A stretch of 8,097 nt of DNA from Pseudomonadota bacterium. Lineage in GTDB: Bacteria > Myxococcota > Polyangia > Polyangiales > Polyangiaceae. Under the pieces are notes generated by a model, which ran no database searches, was not told where the DNA came from, and worked only from the letters and a program-made list of their open reading frames with translations. The stretch spans positions 1 to 8,097 of the forward strand of contig JAEZYO010000934.1 in assembly GCA_023419055.1 (NCBI GenBank), given 5' to 3'. A program made the translations under genes and the position numbers. Positions 1 through 6,043 of this stretch are shown piece after piece; position 1 is the stretch's first letter; each line of letters begins with the position of its first letter.

Positions 1-788
1 CGCTGCAGGTACGAGGGAAGCCAGGTCAGGTAGAACCACCAGACCGGATCCGTCAGCATCTTCGCGAGGCAGAAGGCCCAGGCCTCTTTGTAGCGAAGCA
101 AGGACTGCCAAGGGATCTTCACGGCAGCCGCCGGTGGCTCTTGGTCGCTCCGGATCAGCGCGAGCTCTTCGCTAGAAAGCCGCTGGTGCTCCTCCGGAGT
201 CCGATAGGCGCGCATCCAGACGGCGAGCCACACGAAGCCCGTGAGGCCGACGGCGATGAACGCCGCTTGCCAGCCCCAGACCGCGGCCATCGCCATCATG
301 CCGCCCTGCAGCATGGCGCCGAAGTTGGTCCCGGTGTTGAAGATGCCCGTCGCGAACGCGCGCTGGCGCTTCGGGAACCACTCGGCGACCGCCTTGACGC
401 AGGCGGGGAAATTCGTCGCTTCACCGAGCCCGAGCACGAAACGCGCGATCGCGAACCCGAGCGCGGTCGTGGCGAGCGAGTGACTCATCGCCGCGACGCT
501 CCAGATCACGACCCCTATGGCGAGCCCGTTGCGCACGCCGAAGCGATCGAGCATGCGGCCCGCTACGGGAAACATCAGCGCGTAGGCGAGCTGGAAGGAG
601 AAGTTGATCCAGCCGAACTGCGCGTCGTCCCAGCCGATCTCGTGTTTGAGGAGAGGCGCCATCGCGCCGAGCGACACGCGGTCGACGTAGTTCAGGAACG
701 TGACGAAGAAGAGCAGCGCGCAGATGTACCAGCGCAGACCGCGGACTTTACCCGCGACCTTGGCCGCGACGGACATGGTTTGAGTCAT
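1..788 (-). CDS. exuT: Hexuronate MFS transporter (ExuT-like, ACS family), 3' part missing
   Basis: The reverse strand is open from an ATG at 788 to the left edge, giving 262 residues of a protein usually about 430 long. What is visible is the N-terminal half of a major facilitator carrier. The first membrane helix ends in NYVDR (residues 33-37), followed by SLGAMAP. The helix 2-3 loop carries the MFS motif as GRMLDRFGVRNG (77-88). Helix 4 and its following loop read RFVLGLGEATNFP (116-128) and then EWFPKRQRA, the pattern of the anion:cation symporter family, which includes hexuronate and galactonate carriers. The start at 788 is preferred over the in-frame ATG at 776 because GGGGGAG lies 9 nt upstream of it. 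The gene diverges from a pectin/galacturonate operon, so galacturonate or glucuronate is the likely substrate, imported across the inner membrane by proton symport. Substrate is inferred from context; a glucarate or galactonate carrier would look similar. Confidence 0.88.
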   Translation of the reverse strand, partial: MTQTMSVAAKVAGKVRGLRWYICALLFFVTFLNYVDRVSLGAMAPLLKHEIGWDDAQFGWINFSFQLAYALMFPVAGRMLDRFGVRNGLAIGVVIWSVAAMSHSLATTALGFAIARFVLGLGEATNFPACVKAVAEWFPKRQRAFATGIFNTGTNFGAMLQGGMMAMAAVWGWQAAFIAVGLTGFVWLAVWMRAYRTPEEHQRLSSEELALIRSDQEPPAAAVKIPWQSLLRYKEAWAFCLAKMLTDPVWWFYLTWLPSYLQ

Positions 789-818
789 CTCGAGCCTCTC
801 CCCCCGAGAGCCACGGAT

Positions 819-847
819 ATAACAGATGCCGACTCGAACCGCGGCAA
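819..847 (-). promoter_or_regulatory. Candidate exuT promoter
   Basis: On the reverse strand TTGCCG (842-847) is followed after 17 nt by TGTTAT (819-824). These match the sigma-70 consensus at 4 of 6 positions for the -35 and 4 of 6 for the -10. Transcription would begin near 811-813, giving a leader of roughly 25 nt before the exuT ATG at 788. This is inferred from sequence alone, and consensus promoters are weakly defined in GC-rich bacteria. Confidence 0.35.
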
Positions 848-850
848 GAA

Positions 851-862
851 TTTGGCTCCAAA
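851..862. promoter_or_regulatory. Palindrome TTTGG-CT-CCAAA, possible operator
   Basis: This is a perfect 5-bp inverted repeat with a 2-nt centre, sitting just upstream of the candidate exuT -35. The TTGG...CCAA arms recall the ExuR/UxuR type of GntR-family operator of gamma-proteobacteria, but there the centre is 4 nt (TTGGTATACCAA). It is a candidate binding site for a hexuronate regulator; identity is unproven. Confidence 0.35.
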
Positions 863-879
863 ATCGAACTTTATCGCGC

Positions 880-903
880 GTCAACTCGAACATTCGATCT
901 GAC
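880..903. promoter_or_regulatory. 24-bp interrupted palindrome, candidate operator
   Basis: The sequence is GTCA-N2-TCGAA-CA-TTCGA-N2-TGAC. All arms share one centre at 891.5, and 9 of 12 base pairs are symmetric. It lies in the AT-rich part of the divergent region, about 90 bp from exuT and 225 bp from kduI. Size and symmetry fit a dimeric helix-turn-helix repressor (LacI, GntR or IclR type), common controllers of pectin catabolism. The half-site TCGAAC also occurs alone at 834-839 and 864-869. The regulator gene is not in the window. Confidence 0.5.
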
Positions 904-971
904 AGACAAGCACGCTCCCGTGCGCTCCATGAAGTGAGCGACGCACCGAAGCGATCGAGTGTCAGGACTAG

Positions 972-984
972 TCACGACTCGTGA
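972..984. promoter_or_regulatory. Palindrome TCACGA-C-TCGTGA
   Basis: A perfect 6-bp inverted repeat with a 1-nt centre. Its right arm overlaps the start of the shared GTGATCGA box at 981-988. It could be an operator overlapping a kduI promoter. No full copy lies upstream of pel, although ACTCG also precedes GTGATCGA there at a slightly different spacing. Confidence 0.3.
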
Positions 985-1009
985 TCGAAAGCGCGCGCCT
1001 CTGCATTAA
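981..1009 (+). promoter_or_regulatory. Shared bipartite box upstream of kduI (candidate promoter)
   Basis: GTGATCGA (981-988) is followed after 14 nt by GCATTAA (1003-1009). The same two words at the same spacing occur upstream of pel at 6044-6072, and the CTC just before GCATTAA (one base apart) is shared too. GCATTAA is one of the few AT-rich words here and is placed like a -10 element. If so, transcription would start near 1016 and kduI would have a leader of about 110 nt. The element overlaps an upstream GTG at 981, another reason to place the kduI start at 1128. Confidence 0.45.
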
Positions 1010-1031
1010 GGGGTCCGGAGCGCGTCGCGGT

Positions 1032-1050
1032 GAACGCGTCGCACGCGTTC
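1032..1050 (+). promoter_or_regulatory. Strong inverted repeat in the kduI leader
   Basis: GAACGCGT (1032-1039) and ACGCGTTC (1043-1050) are perfectly complementary 8-nt arms around a CGC loop. If the kduI transcript starts near 1016 this would be a stable stem-loop in the leader. The 5' arm could also pair with CGCGTTC at 1077-1083, so two exclusive structures can be drawn. It could equally be a DNA operator. There is no U-run, so it is not a simple terminator. Confidence 0.35.
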
Positions 1051-1127
1051 CTTCGAAGCGAGGCCTGAACTCCGTGCGCGTTCACGCGAACCCCGGCAGT
1101 GCCCCTTTGCCCGGCGACGAAAGCACC

Positions 1128-1964
1128 ATGACATCATCGAACCTCGAGCCCGACCGGCTCATCTTCAGCGGCACGGCGTCCACGCGCGGCCGAACCCTGG
1201 CCGTTTCACCGCAAAATAGCGATCTTTCACACCTCCACTACGGTCGCGTCCTCCTCGACGCGAGCCTGCCCGGGGTAAGCTTCGAGACCGGCGAGCGGGA
1301 GACGGCGCTCCTCTGCATGCGTGGTTCCTGCCGGATCCAGGTCGGAAACGAAGCCCTCGAGATCGGCCAGTACGACGCGATCTACGTACCGCGCGACTCC
1401 ACGGTAGACATCACGACCTCGGGCGAGGTGGACCTCGTGGAGTGCGCCGCGGAGGTCGAAGGCGACTATCCGCTGCAGGTCGTGCGCTACGCCGACGTAG
1501 AGAAAGACCCGAGCTTGAAGTTCACGGCGGGCGGCCCCTCGACGACCCGACACTTGAACATCCTCATCGGCAAGAACATCAAGGCAGGCCGCATCCTCGC
1601 CGGCTTCACGCGTTCGATGCCCGGCAATTGGACGAGCTGGCCGCCCCACGAGCACACTCGGCTGCTCGAAGAGGTCTACGTCTACTTCGACATGCCGGAC
1701 CCCGCGTTCGGGATCCAGCTCGTCTACACCAAGCCGGATCGTCCGGAGTTCGTGAGCCTGGTGCGAGATGGCGATGCGGTCCTGATGCCCGCCGGGTACC
1801 ACCCCAACGTCGCGGCGCCCGGGCACGGCATCAATTTCGTCTGGATGATGGCGGCACACCGCGAGGTCGAGGATCGTCAGTTTGGGGTGGTGAACGTGCA
1901 GCCCGGCTTCGATGAGGCTGGCTCAGGGCTCGAAGCCAGCCAGCGGGAAACAGCGGCGCGATGA
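1128..1964 (+). CDS. kduI: KduI/IolB-family isomerase, probable 5-keto-4-deoxyuronate isomerase
   Basis: This 278-residue bicupin probably converts 5-keto-4-deoxyuronate (DKI) to 2,5-diketo-3-deoxygluconate in the cytoplasm, the step before KduD. The C-terminal cupin has a clear metal site: H174, H176 and E181 in PPHEHTRLLEEVY, and H225 in GYHPN. The H-x-H-x4-E spacing equals that of E. coli KduI (H196, H198, E203, with H245 later). The N-terminal cupin (about 40-110) contains ETGERE and GQYDAIYVPR. Flanking text such as SWPPHEH and GYHPNVAAPG looks more like IolB (5-deoxyglucuronate isomerase), so the family is certain but the orthologue is not. Its place before kduD, with no inositol genes nearby, favours the KduI role. 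The ATG at 1128 gives the usual family length; the GTG at 981 would add 49 Arg-rich residues. It has only a weak ribosome site. It overlaps kduD by ATGA. Confidence 0.82.
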   Translation: MTSSNLEPDRLIFSGTASTRGRTLAVSPQNSDLSHLHYGRVLLDASLPGVSFETGERETALLCMRGSCRIQVGNEALEIGQYDAIYVPRDSTVDITTSGEVDLVECAAEVEGDYPLQVVRYADVEKDPSLKFTAGGPSTTRHLNILIGKNIKAGRILAGFTRSMPGNWTSWPPHEHTRLLEEVYVYFDMPDPAFGIQLVYTKPDRPEFVSLVRDGDAVLMPAGYHPNVAAPGHGINFVWMMAAHREVEDRQFGVVNVQPGFDEAGSGLEASQRETAAR

Positions 1965-2722
1965 GCGCTGGACCTTTCGCCCTGGACGGGCTCTCGGCGC
2001 TCGTTACGGGCGCCGCCACGGGGATCGGGCGCGCCATCGCGCTTTCGCTCGCAGAAGCGGGAGCCAACGTGGCGTGTCACGGGAACAACCGGCCCCCCGA
2101 GGAGACCTGCGCGAGCGTCGAGGCGCTCGGCCGAAAGAGCGTCGCCCTACGCGGGGACCTCGCGCACCGCGAGACGGCGCCTGCGCTCGTGGACGGCACG
2201 GTCTCGGCGCTCGGGGGCATCGACATCTTGATCAACAACGCCGGCATGATCCGGCGCGCTCCGGCCACCGAGTTTTCGCTCGACGATTGGGAGCTCGTGC
2301 TTTCGGTGAACCTCTCGAGCGTGTTCCAGCTCTGCCAGCTCGCCGGGCGTCGCATGATCGCAGCCGGGCGCGGCAAGATCGTGAACGTTGCCTCCTTGCT
2401 CACGTTTCAGGGAGGGATCACCGTGCCCGCGTACGCTGCTTCCAAAGGCGGTGTCGGGCAGCTCACCAAAGCGCTCGCCAATGAGTGGGCCGCCCGTGGC
2501 GTCAACGTGAACGCGATCGCGCCGGGCTACATCAAGACCGAGAACACCTCCGCCCTTCAGAGAGACGAGACCAGGAACCGCCAGATCCTCGAGCGCATCC
2601 CTGCCGGCCGCTGGGGTGAAGCCGCCGACCTGGGCGGCGCGGCGGTCTTTCTCTGCTCGAGAGCAAGCGACTATGTCCACGGGCACACGCTGGTAGTGGA
2701 CGGAGGTTGGATGGGACGATGA
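1961..2722 (+). CDS. kduD: 2-dehydro-3-deoxy-D-gluconate 5-dehydrogenase
   Basis: This 253-residue classical short-chain dehydrogenase reduces 2,5-diketo-3-deoxygluconate to KDG with NAD(P)H. The nucleotide-binding turn is TGAATGIG (16-23), followed by NNAG (92-95). The catalytic residues are N117, S145, Y158 and K162 (YAASK). The C-terminal half follows E. coli KduD closely: FQGGI, NEWA, VNVNAIAPGY, ERIPAGRWG, SDYVHGHT and VDGGW. The length equals that of E. coli KduD. The ATG overlaps the kduI stop (ATGA), and the stop overlaps the next ATG in the same way, so translation is probably coupled across the three genes. The upstream ribosome site is weak, which fits coupling. Specific features beyond the SDR fold (IPAGRWG and SDYVxG) make a generic 3-oxoacyl reductase unlikely. 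Confidence 0.93.
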   Translation: MSAGPFALDGLSALVTGAATGIGRAIALSLAEAGANVACHGNNRPPEETCASVEALGRKSVALRGDLAHRETAPALVDGTVSALGGIDILINNAGMIRRAPATEFSLDDWELVLSVNLSSVFQLCQLAGRRMIAAGRGKIVNVASLLTFQGGITVPAYAASKGGVGQLTKALANEWAARGVNVNAIAPGYIKTENTSALQRDETRNRQILERIPAGRWGEAADLGGAAVFLCSRASDYVHGHTLVVDGGWMGR

Positions 2723-3816
2723 CGGGTATCAAGCTGCGATCCTCGGCTGATTGTCGGTTCGACTGCGTGAGCCTCGGAGAGGTCATGTTGCGCCTCGATC
2801 CGGGCGAAGGTCGCATTCACACCACGCGCTCCTTTCGTGCTTGGGAGGGCGGCGGCGAATACAACGTCGCTCGCGGTCTCCGCCGCTGCTTCGGCCTACG
2901 AACCGCGATCGTCACGGCGCTGGCGGACAACCCGGTGGGCAGGCTGGTCGAAGATCTCATGCTGCAGGGCGGGGTCGATCTCTCGTACTTGCGCTGGCTC
3001 AAGTACGACGGCGTCGGTCGCGAAGCTCGCAACGGCCTGAACTTCACCGAGCGCGGCTTCGGTCCGCGCGGCGGCGTCGGCTGCTCCGATCGCGGGCACA
3101 CCGCGATCTCTCGCATGCAGCCCGGTGACGTCGACTGGCGCGAGCTCTTCGGCCGCTCCGGGTCGCGCTGGTTCCACACTGGAGGCGTGTTCGCCGCGCT
3201 CTCGAAGAGCACGCCCGAGGTGGCGCAAATCGCCATGAAAGAAGCCCGCGCGGCAGGCACGCGCGTCTCCTACGATCTCAACTACCGCGACTCGCTCTGG
3301 CGCTCCTTCGGCGGGCAAGAGCGCGCGAAGGAGGTGAACCGCTCGCTCGCTCCGTTCGTGGACGTGCTCTTCGGCAACGAAGAAGACTTCTCCGCAGCGC
3401 TCGGCTTCGACCTCGAGGGAGTCGACGAGGGCTTCAAGGAGCTACCGATCGAGAGCTTCAAGCGCATGATCGAGTCGGTCGTGCGCACGTACCCGAACGT
3501 CACGACCGTCGCGACCACGCTTCGAACCGCACATTCGGCCAACGTCAACGGCTGGGGCGCCCTCTGCTACCACCAGGGCGAGTTCTACGAGGTCCCGCAG
3601 CGCGGGGTCGAGATCATGGACCGCGTGGGCGGCGGCGACTCCTTCGCCTCGGGCTTCATTTACGGGCTCCTCGGTGACAAGGGCCCCCAGTGGGCGCTCG
3701 AGTGCGGCGTCGCTCACGGCGCGCTCGCCATGTCGACGCCGGGCGACACGACGATGGTCACGCTCGCGGAGGTGACGCGGGCGATGAAGGGGTCGGGAGC
3801 GAGGATCGAGCGATGA
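2719..3816 (+). CDS. kdgK: 2-dehydro-3-deoxygluconokinase (PfkB family)
   Basis: This 365-residue ribokinase-family enzyme is expected to phosphorylate KDG at O6 with ATP, giving KDPG. The N-terminal PfkB region reads SLGEVMLRLDP (18-28), then WEGGGEYNVARGLRR (from 42), typical of KDG kinases. The C-terminal signature is DRVGGGDSFASGF, with catalytic base D307. The usual GAGD is GGGD here, a variant I believe occurs in this kinase subgroup. The protein is longer than the usual 310-340 residues because of extra sequence around residues 105-135 (after GREARNGLNF) and before the signature. The ATG at 2719 is chosen over a TTG at 2707 because it makes an ATGA overlap with the kduD stop; GGAGG at 2702-2706 lies 12 nt upstream. 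It ends in an ATGA overlap with the aldolase. The adjacent aldolase supports KDG as substrate. Confidence 0.88.
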   Translation: MTGIKLRSSADCRFDCVSLGEVMLRLDPGEGRIHTTRSFRAWEGGGEYNVARGLRRCFGLRTAIVTALADNPVGRLVEDLMLQGGVDLSYLRWLKYDGVGREARNGLNFTERGFGPRGGVGCSDRGHTAISRMQPGDVDWRELFGRSGSRWFHTGGVFAALSKSTPEVAQIAMKEARAAGTRVSYDLNYRDSLWRSFGGQERAKEVNRSLAPFVDVLFGNEEDFSAALGFDLEGVDEGFKELPIESFKRMIESVVRTYPNVTTVATTLRTAHSANVNGWGALCYHQGEFYEVPQRGVEIMDRVGGGDSFASGFIYGLLGDKGPQWALECGVAHGALAMSTPGDTTMVTLAEVTRAMKGSGARIER

Positions 3817-4466
3817 GCCGCGCCGAAATCTGCGCTCGAGTCGAAGCGGCCGGGCTCGTACCGGTCGTGCGCGCCCCCTCGCCCGGGCTCGCGATCCGCG
3901 CCGTGGACGCGCTGCTCGCGGGCGGGATCTCGGTGTTCGAGATCACGATGACGGTGCCCGACGCGGTGCGCGTGATCCGCACGCTGCGCGATCGCTTCAC
4001 CGGGCGCGCGCTCGTCGGCGCCGGCACCGTGCTCTCTGCCGAGGACGCCCGCGCGTGCCTCGATGCTGGCGCCGAGTTCGTGGTGAGCCCCGGCCTCGAC
4101 GTCGAGACGATTCGCGTGGTGCAGGACGAGAAAATCCCGATGATGCCGGGAGCCCTCACTCCGACGGAGGTGATCAGCGCCTGGAGGGCAGGCGCGGATC
4201 TCGTCAAGATCTTCCCCTGCTCCGCGCTCGGGGGCGCCAAGTACCTGAGGGCCCTGAAGGGCCCCCTACCTCAGATCAAGATGATGCCGACCGGCGGAGT
4301 ATCCGCGACGACCGCCGCCGACTATCTCGCCGCGGGCGCTGCCGCGCTCGGTGTCGGCTCCGAGCTCGTCGACGTCGCGGCTCTCGAAGAGGGGCGCGAC
4401 GCGGTGCTCACCGAGCGGGCCCGCGAGCTCGTGGAAGTCGTCGCCAAGGCGCGTTCGAGAGCCTGA
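3813..4466 (+). CDS. eda: KDPG aldolase (2-dehydro-3-deoxyphosphogluconate aldolase)
   Basis: This 217-residue class I aldolase splits KDPG into pyruvate and glyceraldehyde 3-phosphate, the last step of the pathway. The family hallmarks are in order: LVPVVR (15-20), the catalytic glutamate E43 in FEITMT, GAGTVL (69-74), FVVSPG (89-94), PMMPGALTPTE (109-119), and the Schiff-base lysine K132 in DLVKIFPCSA. MMPTGGVS follows. The length matches E. coli Eda (213). The ATG at 3813 overlaps the kinase stop by ATGA and has GAGG at 3801-3804, 8 nt upstream. Because it follows KDG kinase directly, KDPG is more likely than the 6-phosphogalactonate analogue (DgoA), though the two families are close. The stop is followed 8 nt later by the start of a possible small ORF. 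Confidence 0.94.
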   Translation: MSRAEICARVEAAGLVPVVRAPSPGLAIRAVDALLAGGISVFEITMTVPDAVRVIRTLRDRFTGRALVGAGTVLSAEDARACLDAGAEFVVSPGLDVETIRVVQDEKIPMMPGALTPTEVISAWRAGADLVKIFPCSALGGAKYLRALKGPLPQIKMMPTGGVSATTAADYLAAGAAALGVGSELVDVAALEEGRDAVLTERARELVEVVAKARSRA

Positions 4467-4474
4467 AGGTTTCC

Positions 4475-4570
4475 ATGTCCGAAGTAGTCGTGGTGCGCGC
4501 CTCCACGTCGATCGACTCGGCAGGACCTCGCCCGCCCTTCACCCCTGCCCGCGAAAAATACCTCGGATGA
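4475..4570 (+). CDS. Possible 31-residue small ORF between eda and uxaC
   Basis: An ATG at 4475, 8 nt after the eda stop, opens a 31-codon frame beginning MSEVVVVRAS and ending PAREKYLG. AAGG at 4466-4469, overlapping the eda stop, lies 5 nt upstream and is a fair ribosome site. Its TGA (4568-4570) overlaps the uxaC ATG as ATGA, the same junction type as the three preceding gene pairs. uxaC itself lacks a good ribosome site, so translation of this frame could deliver ribosomes to uxaC. I recognise no family. It could be a coupling or leader peptide, or chance. The palindrome GTCGATCGAC lies within it at 4507-4516. Confidence 0.4.
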   Translation: MSEVVVVRASTSIDSAGPRPPFTPAREKYLG

Positions 4571-6006
4571 CCCACCACTCCGCAGCCACGATCAAACCGT
4601 TTCTCGACGCCGACTTCTTGCTCGAGACCAGGACCGCCATCGAGCTCTATCGCGAGTTTGCGGCGCCGCAGCCGATCATCGACTATCACTGCCACCTGCC
4701 GCCGGACCAAATCGCGGACGATCATCGTTTCCGGACGCTGACGGAGATCTGGCTCGACGGTGATCACTACAAGTGGCGGGCGATGCGCACCGACGGCGTG
4801 CCGGAGTCCCTCATCACCGGGGACGCCGGCGCCTGGGAGAAGTTTCAGGCTTGGGCGGCTACGGTGCCGCACACGCTCCGGAACCCGCTCTACCACTGGA
4901 CCCACATGGAGCTCGCCGTTCCGTTCGGTGTCCGCGACACCCTGCTCGGGCCCGATACGGCGCGAGCCGTCTACGACCACTGCAACGCGGCCCTCGCGAG
5001 CGAAGGATTCACGACTCAGGGCCTGCTCGAACGCTTCAAGGTCAAGGTGGTCTGCTCCACTGACGACCCCGCCGACGACCTCGCCGCACATCGACGGCAC
5101 GCGGAAAATCCCGGCGCGTTCACGAAACTCTACCCCACCTGGCGTCCGGATCGAGCGCTCGCTCTTCAGAACCTCGACGGTTGGAACCGGTGGATCGATC
5201 AACTCGAGAAGAGCGCCGGCGTGGCGATCGGAAGCTATCGCGACTTTTTCGACGCGCTTCATCGCCGTCACGCCTTCTTTCATGAGCTCGGCTGCCGAGC
5301 TTCCGATCACGGACTCGATCGGATCTACTTCTGCGAGTACTCCCCGAGCGAGGTCACGGCGATCTTCGACAAGGCGCGAGCCGGAACGCCCCTATCCTCA
5401 GACGAGGTCGAGAAGCTTCGCGCGGCTCTGCTCCACGAGTTCGCGCTGATGGATCACGCGCGCGGCTGGGTGCAACAGTTTCACCTCGGCGCGATGCGCA
5501 ACAACAACGCCCGCGCCCTGCGCCGACTGGGCGCCGACGCAGGCTTCGATTCCATCGGCGACGAACCTCAGGCTCACGCGCTCTCCCGCTTCCTCGACCG
5601 CCTCGACAGCACGAACCAGCTCGCGAAGACGATCCTCTACAACCTGAACCCGGCCGACAACGAGGTGTTCGCGACCATGCTGGGCAACTTCCAGGACGGG
5701 TCGGTGCCCGGCAAGATGCAGTTCGGGAGCGCCTGGTGGTTCCTCGACCAGCTCGACGGCATGGAAAGGCAGCTGAACGCGCTGTCCAACATGGCCCTCC
5801 TTTCGCGCTTCGTCGGCATGCTGACGGATTCGCGAAGCTTCCTCTCCTACTCGCGCCACGACTACTTCCGGCGCCTTCTCTGCAACTTGCTCGGCAAGGA
5901 CGTGGAGCGTGGTCTCTTGCCGAACGATCGCGCACTTCTGGGCAAGCTCGTCGAGGGCGTGTGCTTCGAGAACGCGCGCGACTACTTCCAGTTTCGACTC
6001 GACTGA
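4567..6006 (+). CDS. uxaC: Uronate isomerase (glucuronate/galacturonate isomerase)
   Basis: This 479-residue amidohydrolase-fold enzyme interconverts D-galacturonate and D-tagaturonate (or glucuronate and fructuronate). The N-terminus reads FLDADFLLETRTAIELY, then PIIDYHCHLPP with the metal-binding pair H41-x-H43, as in E. coli UxaC (470 residues). Later hallmarks are CSTDDP (163-168), FHLGAMRNNN, FQDGSVPGKMQFGSAWWF, GMLTDSRSFLSYSRHDYFRR and the C-terminal ARDYF. The alternative long frame from 4351 runs through the end of eda and lacks family similarity before residue 1 as given here, so the ATG at 4567 is used. There is no clear Shine-Dalgarno sequence before it (AAAAATACCTCGG). It follows eda by 100 nt, or overlaps the putative small ORF by ATGA. 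In this cluster it feeds saturated galacturonate towards UxaA. Confidence 0.95.
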   Translation: MTHHSAATIKPFLDADFLLETRTAIELYREFAAPQPIIDYHCHLPPDQIADDHRFRTLTEIWLDGDHYKWRAMRTDGVPESLITGDAGAWEKFQAWAATVPHTLRNPLYHWTHMELAVPFGVRDTLLGPDTARAVYDHCNAALASEGFTTQGLLERFKVKVVCSTDDPADDLAAHRRHAENPGAFTKLYPTWRPDRALALQNLDGWNRWIDQLEKSAGVAIGSYRDFFDALHRRHAFFHELGCRASDHGLDRIYFCEYSPSEVTAIFDKARAGTPLSSDEVEKLRAALLHEFALMDHARGWVQQFHLGAMRNNNARALRRLGADAGFDSIGDEPQAHALSRFLDRLDSTNQLAKTILYNLNPADNEVFATMLGNFQDGSVPGKMQFGSAWWFLDQLDGMERQLNALSNMALLSRFVGMLTDSRSFLSYSRHDYFRRLLCNLLGKDVERGLLPNDRALLGKLVEGVCFENARDYFQFRLD

Positions 6007-6023
6007 CGGCACTTTTCCGTCGG
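6003..6023 (+). terminator. Weak stem-loop at the uxaC stop
   Basis: GACGG (6005-6009) pairs with CCGTC (6017-6021) around a 7-nt loop CACTTTT, extendable by a T-G and a C-G pair to 6003-6023. It overlaps the uxaC stop. The T-run is in the loop and no U-tract follows, so it is not a good intrinsic terminator. It could be a weak attenuator or a 3'-end stabilising hairpin between uxaC and pel, or chance. Confidence 0.2.
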
Positions 6024-6043
6024 CGACACAATGCGAACTCGCG

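Larger units (their letters stand above)
789..1127. promoter_or_regulatory. Divergent exuT/kduI control region
   Basis: This 339-nt stretch separates the divergent transporter and catabolic operon, and I see no convincing gene in it. The frame continuing upstream from kduI has a GTG at 981, but its predicted peptide is Arg-rich and unlike any KduI or IolB N-terminus. From left to right it holds a possible minus-strand promoter (819-847), palindromes at 851-862, 880-903 and 972-984, a bipartite box shared with the pel upstream region (981-1009), and a strong inverted repeat at 1032-1050 followed by an 8-nt palindrome CTTCGAAG at 1051-1058. The part from 845 to 900 is more AT-rich than its surroundings, as expected for a promoter/operator zone in a GC-rich genome. 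Confidence 0.7.

Noticed and set aside
141..902. Long plus-strand open frame opposite the transporter
   Set aside because: It is antisense to a clear MFS carrier on the reverse strand. Its peptide is rich in Arg, Glu, His and Pro with no family features, as expected of an out-of-frame reading in GC-rich DNA.
981..1127. Upstream GTG start extending the kduI-like protein by 49 residues
   Set aside because: The extension is Arg-rich, unlike the family, and overlaps the palindrome and the shared bipartite box. Starting at 1128 gives the usual 278 residues.
1227..1859. Reverse-strand open frame inside the kduI-like gene
   Set aside because: The sense strand carries a complete cupin enzyme with metal ligands; the antisense product has no recognisable features.
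4351..4566. N-terminal extension of uxaC from an ATG inside eda
   Set aside because: It overlaps the end of eda in another frame, and the extra 72 residues are Ser/Arg-rich with no similarity to UxaC. The family N-terminus begins just after 4567.
6027..6032. CACAAT as a -10 element for pel with CTGACG as -35
   Set aside because: Both matches are weak, the -35 overlaps the uxaC stop and hairpin, and the spacing is 18. The repeated bipartite box at 6044-6072 is a better candidate.
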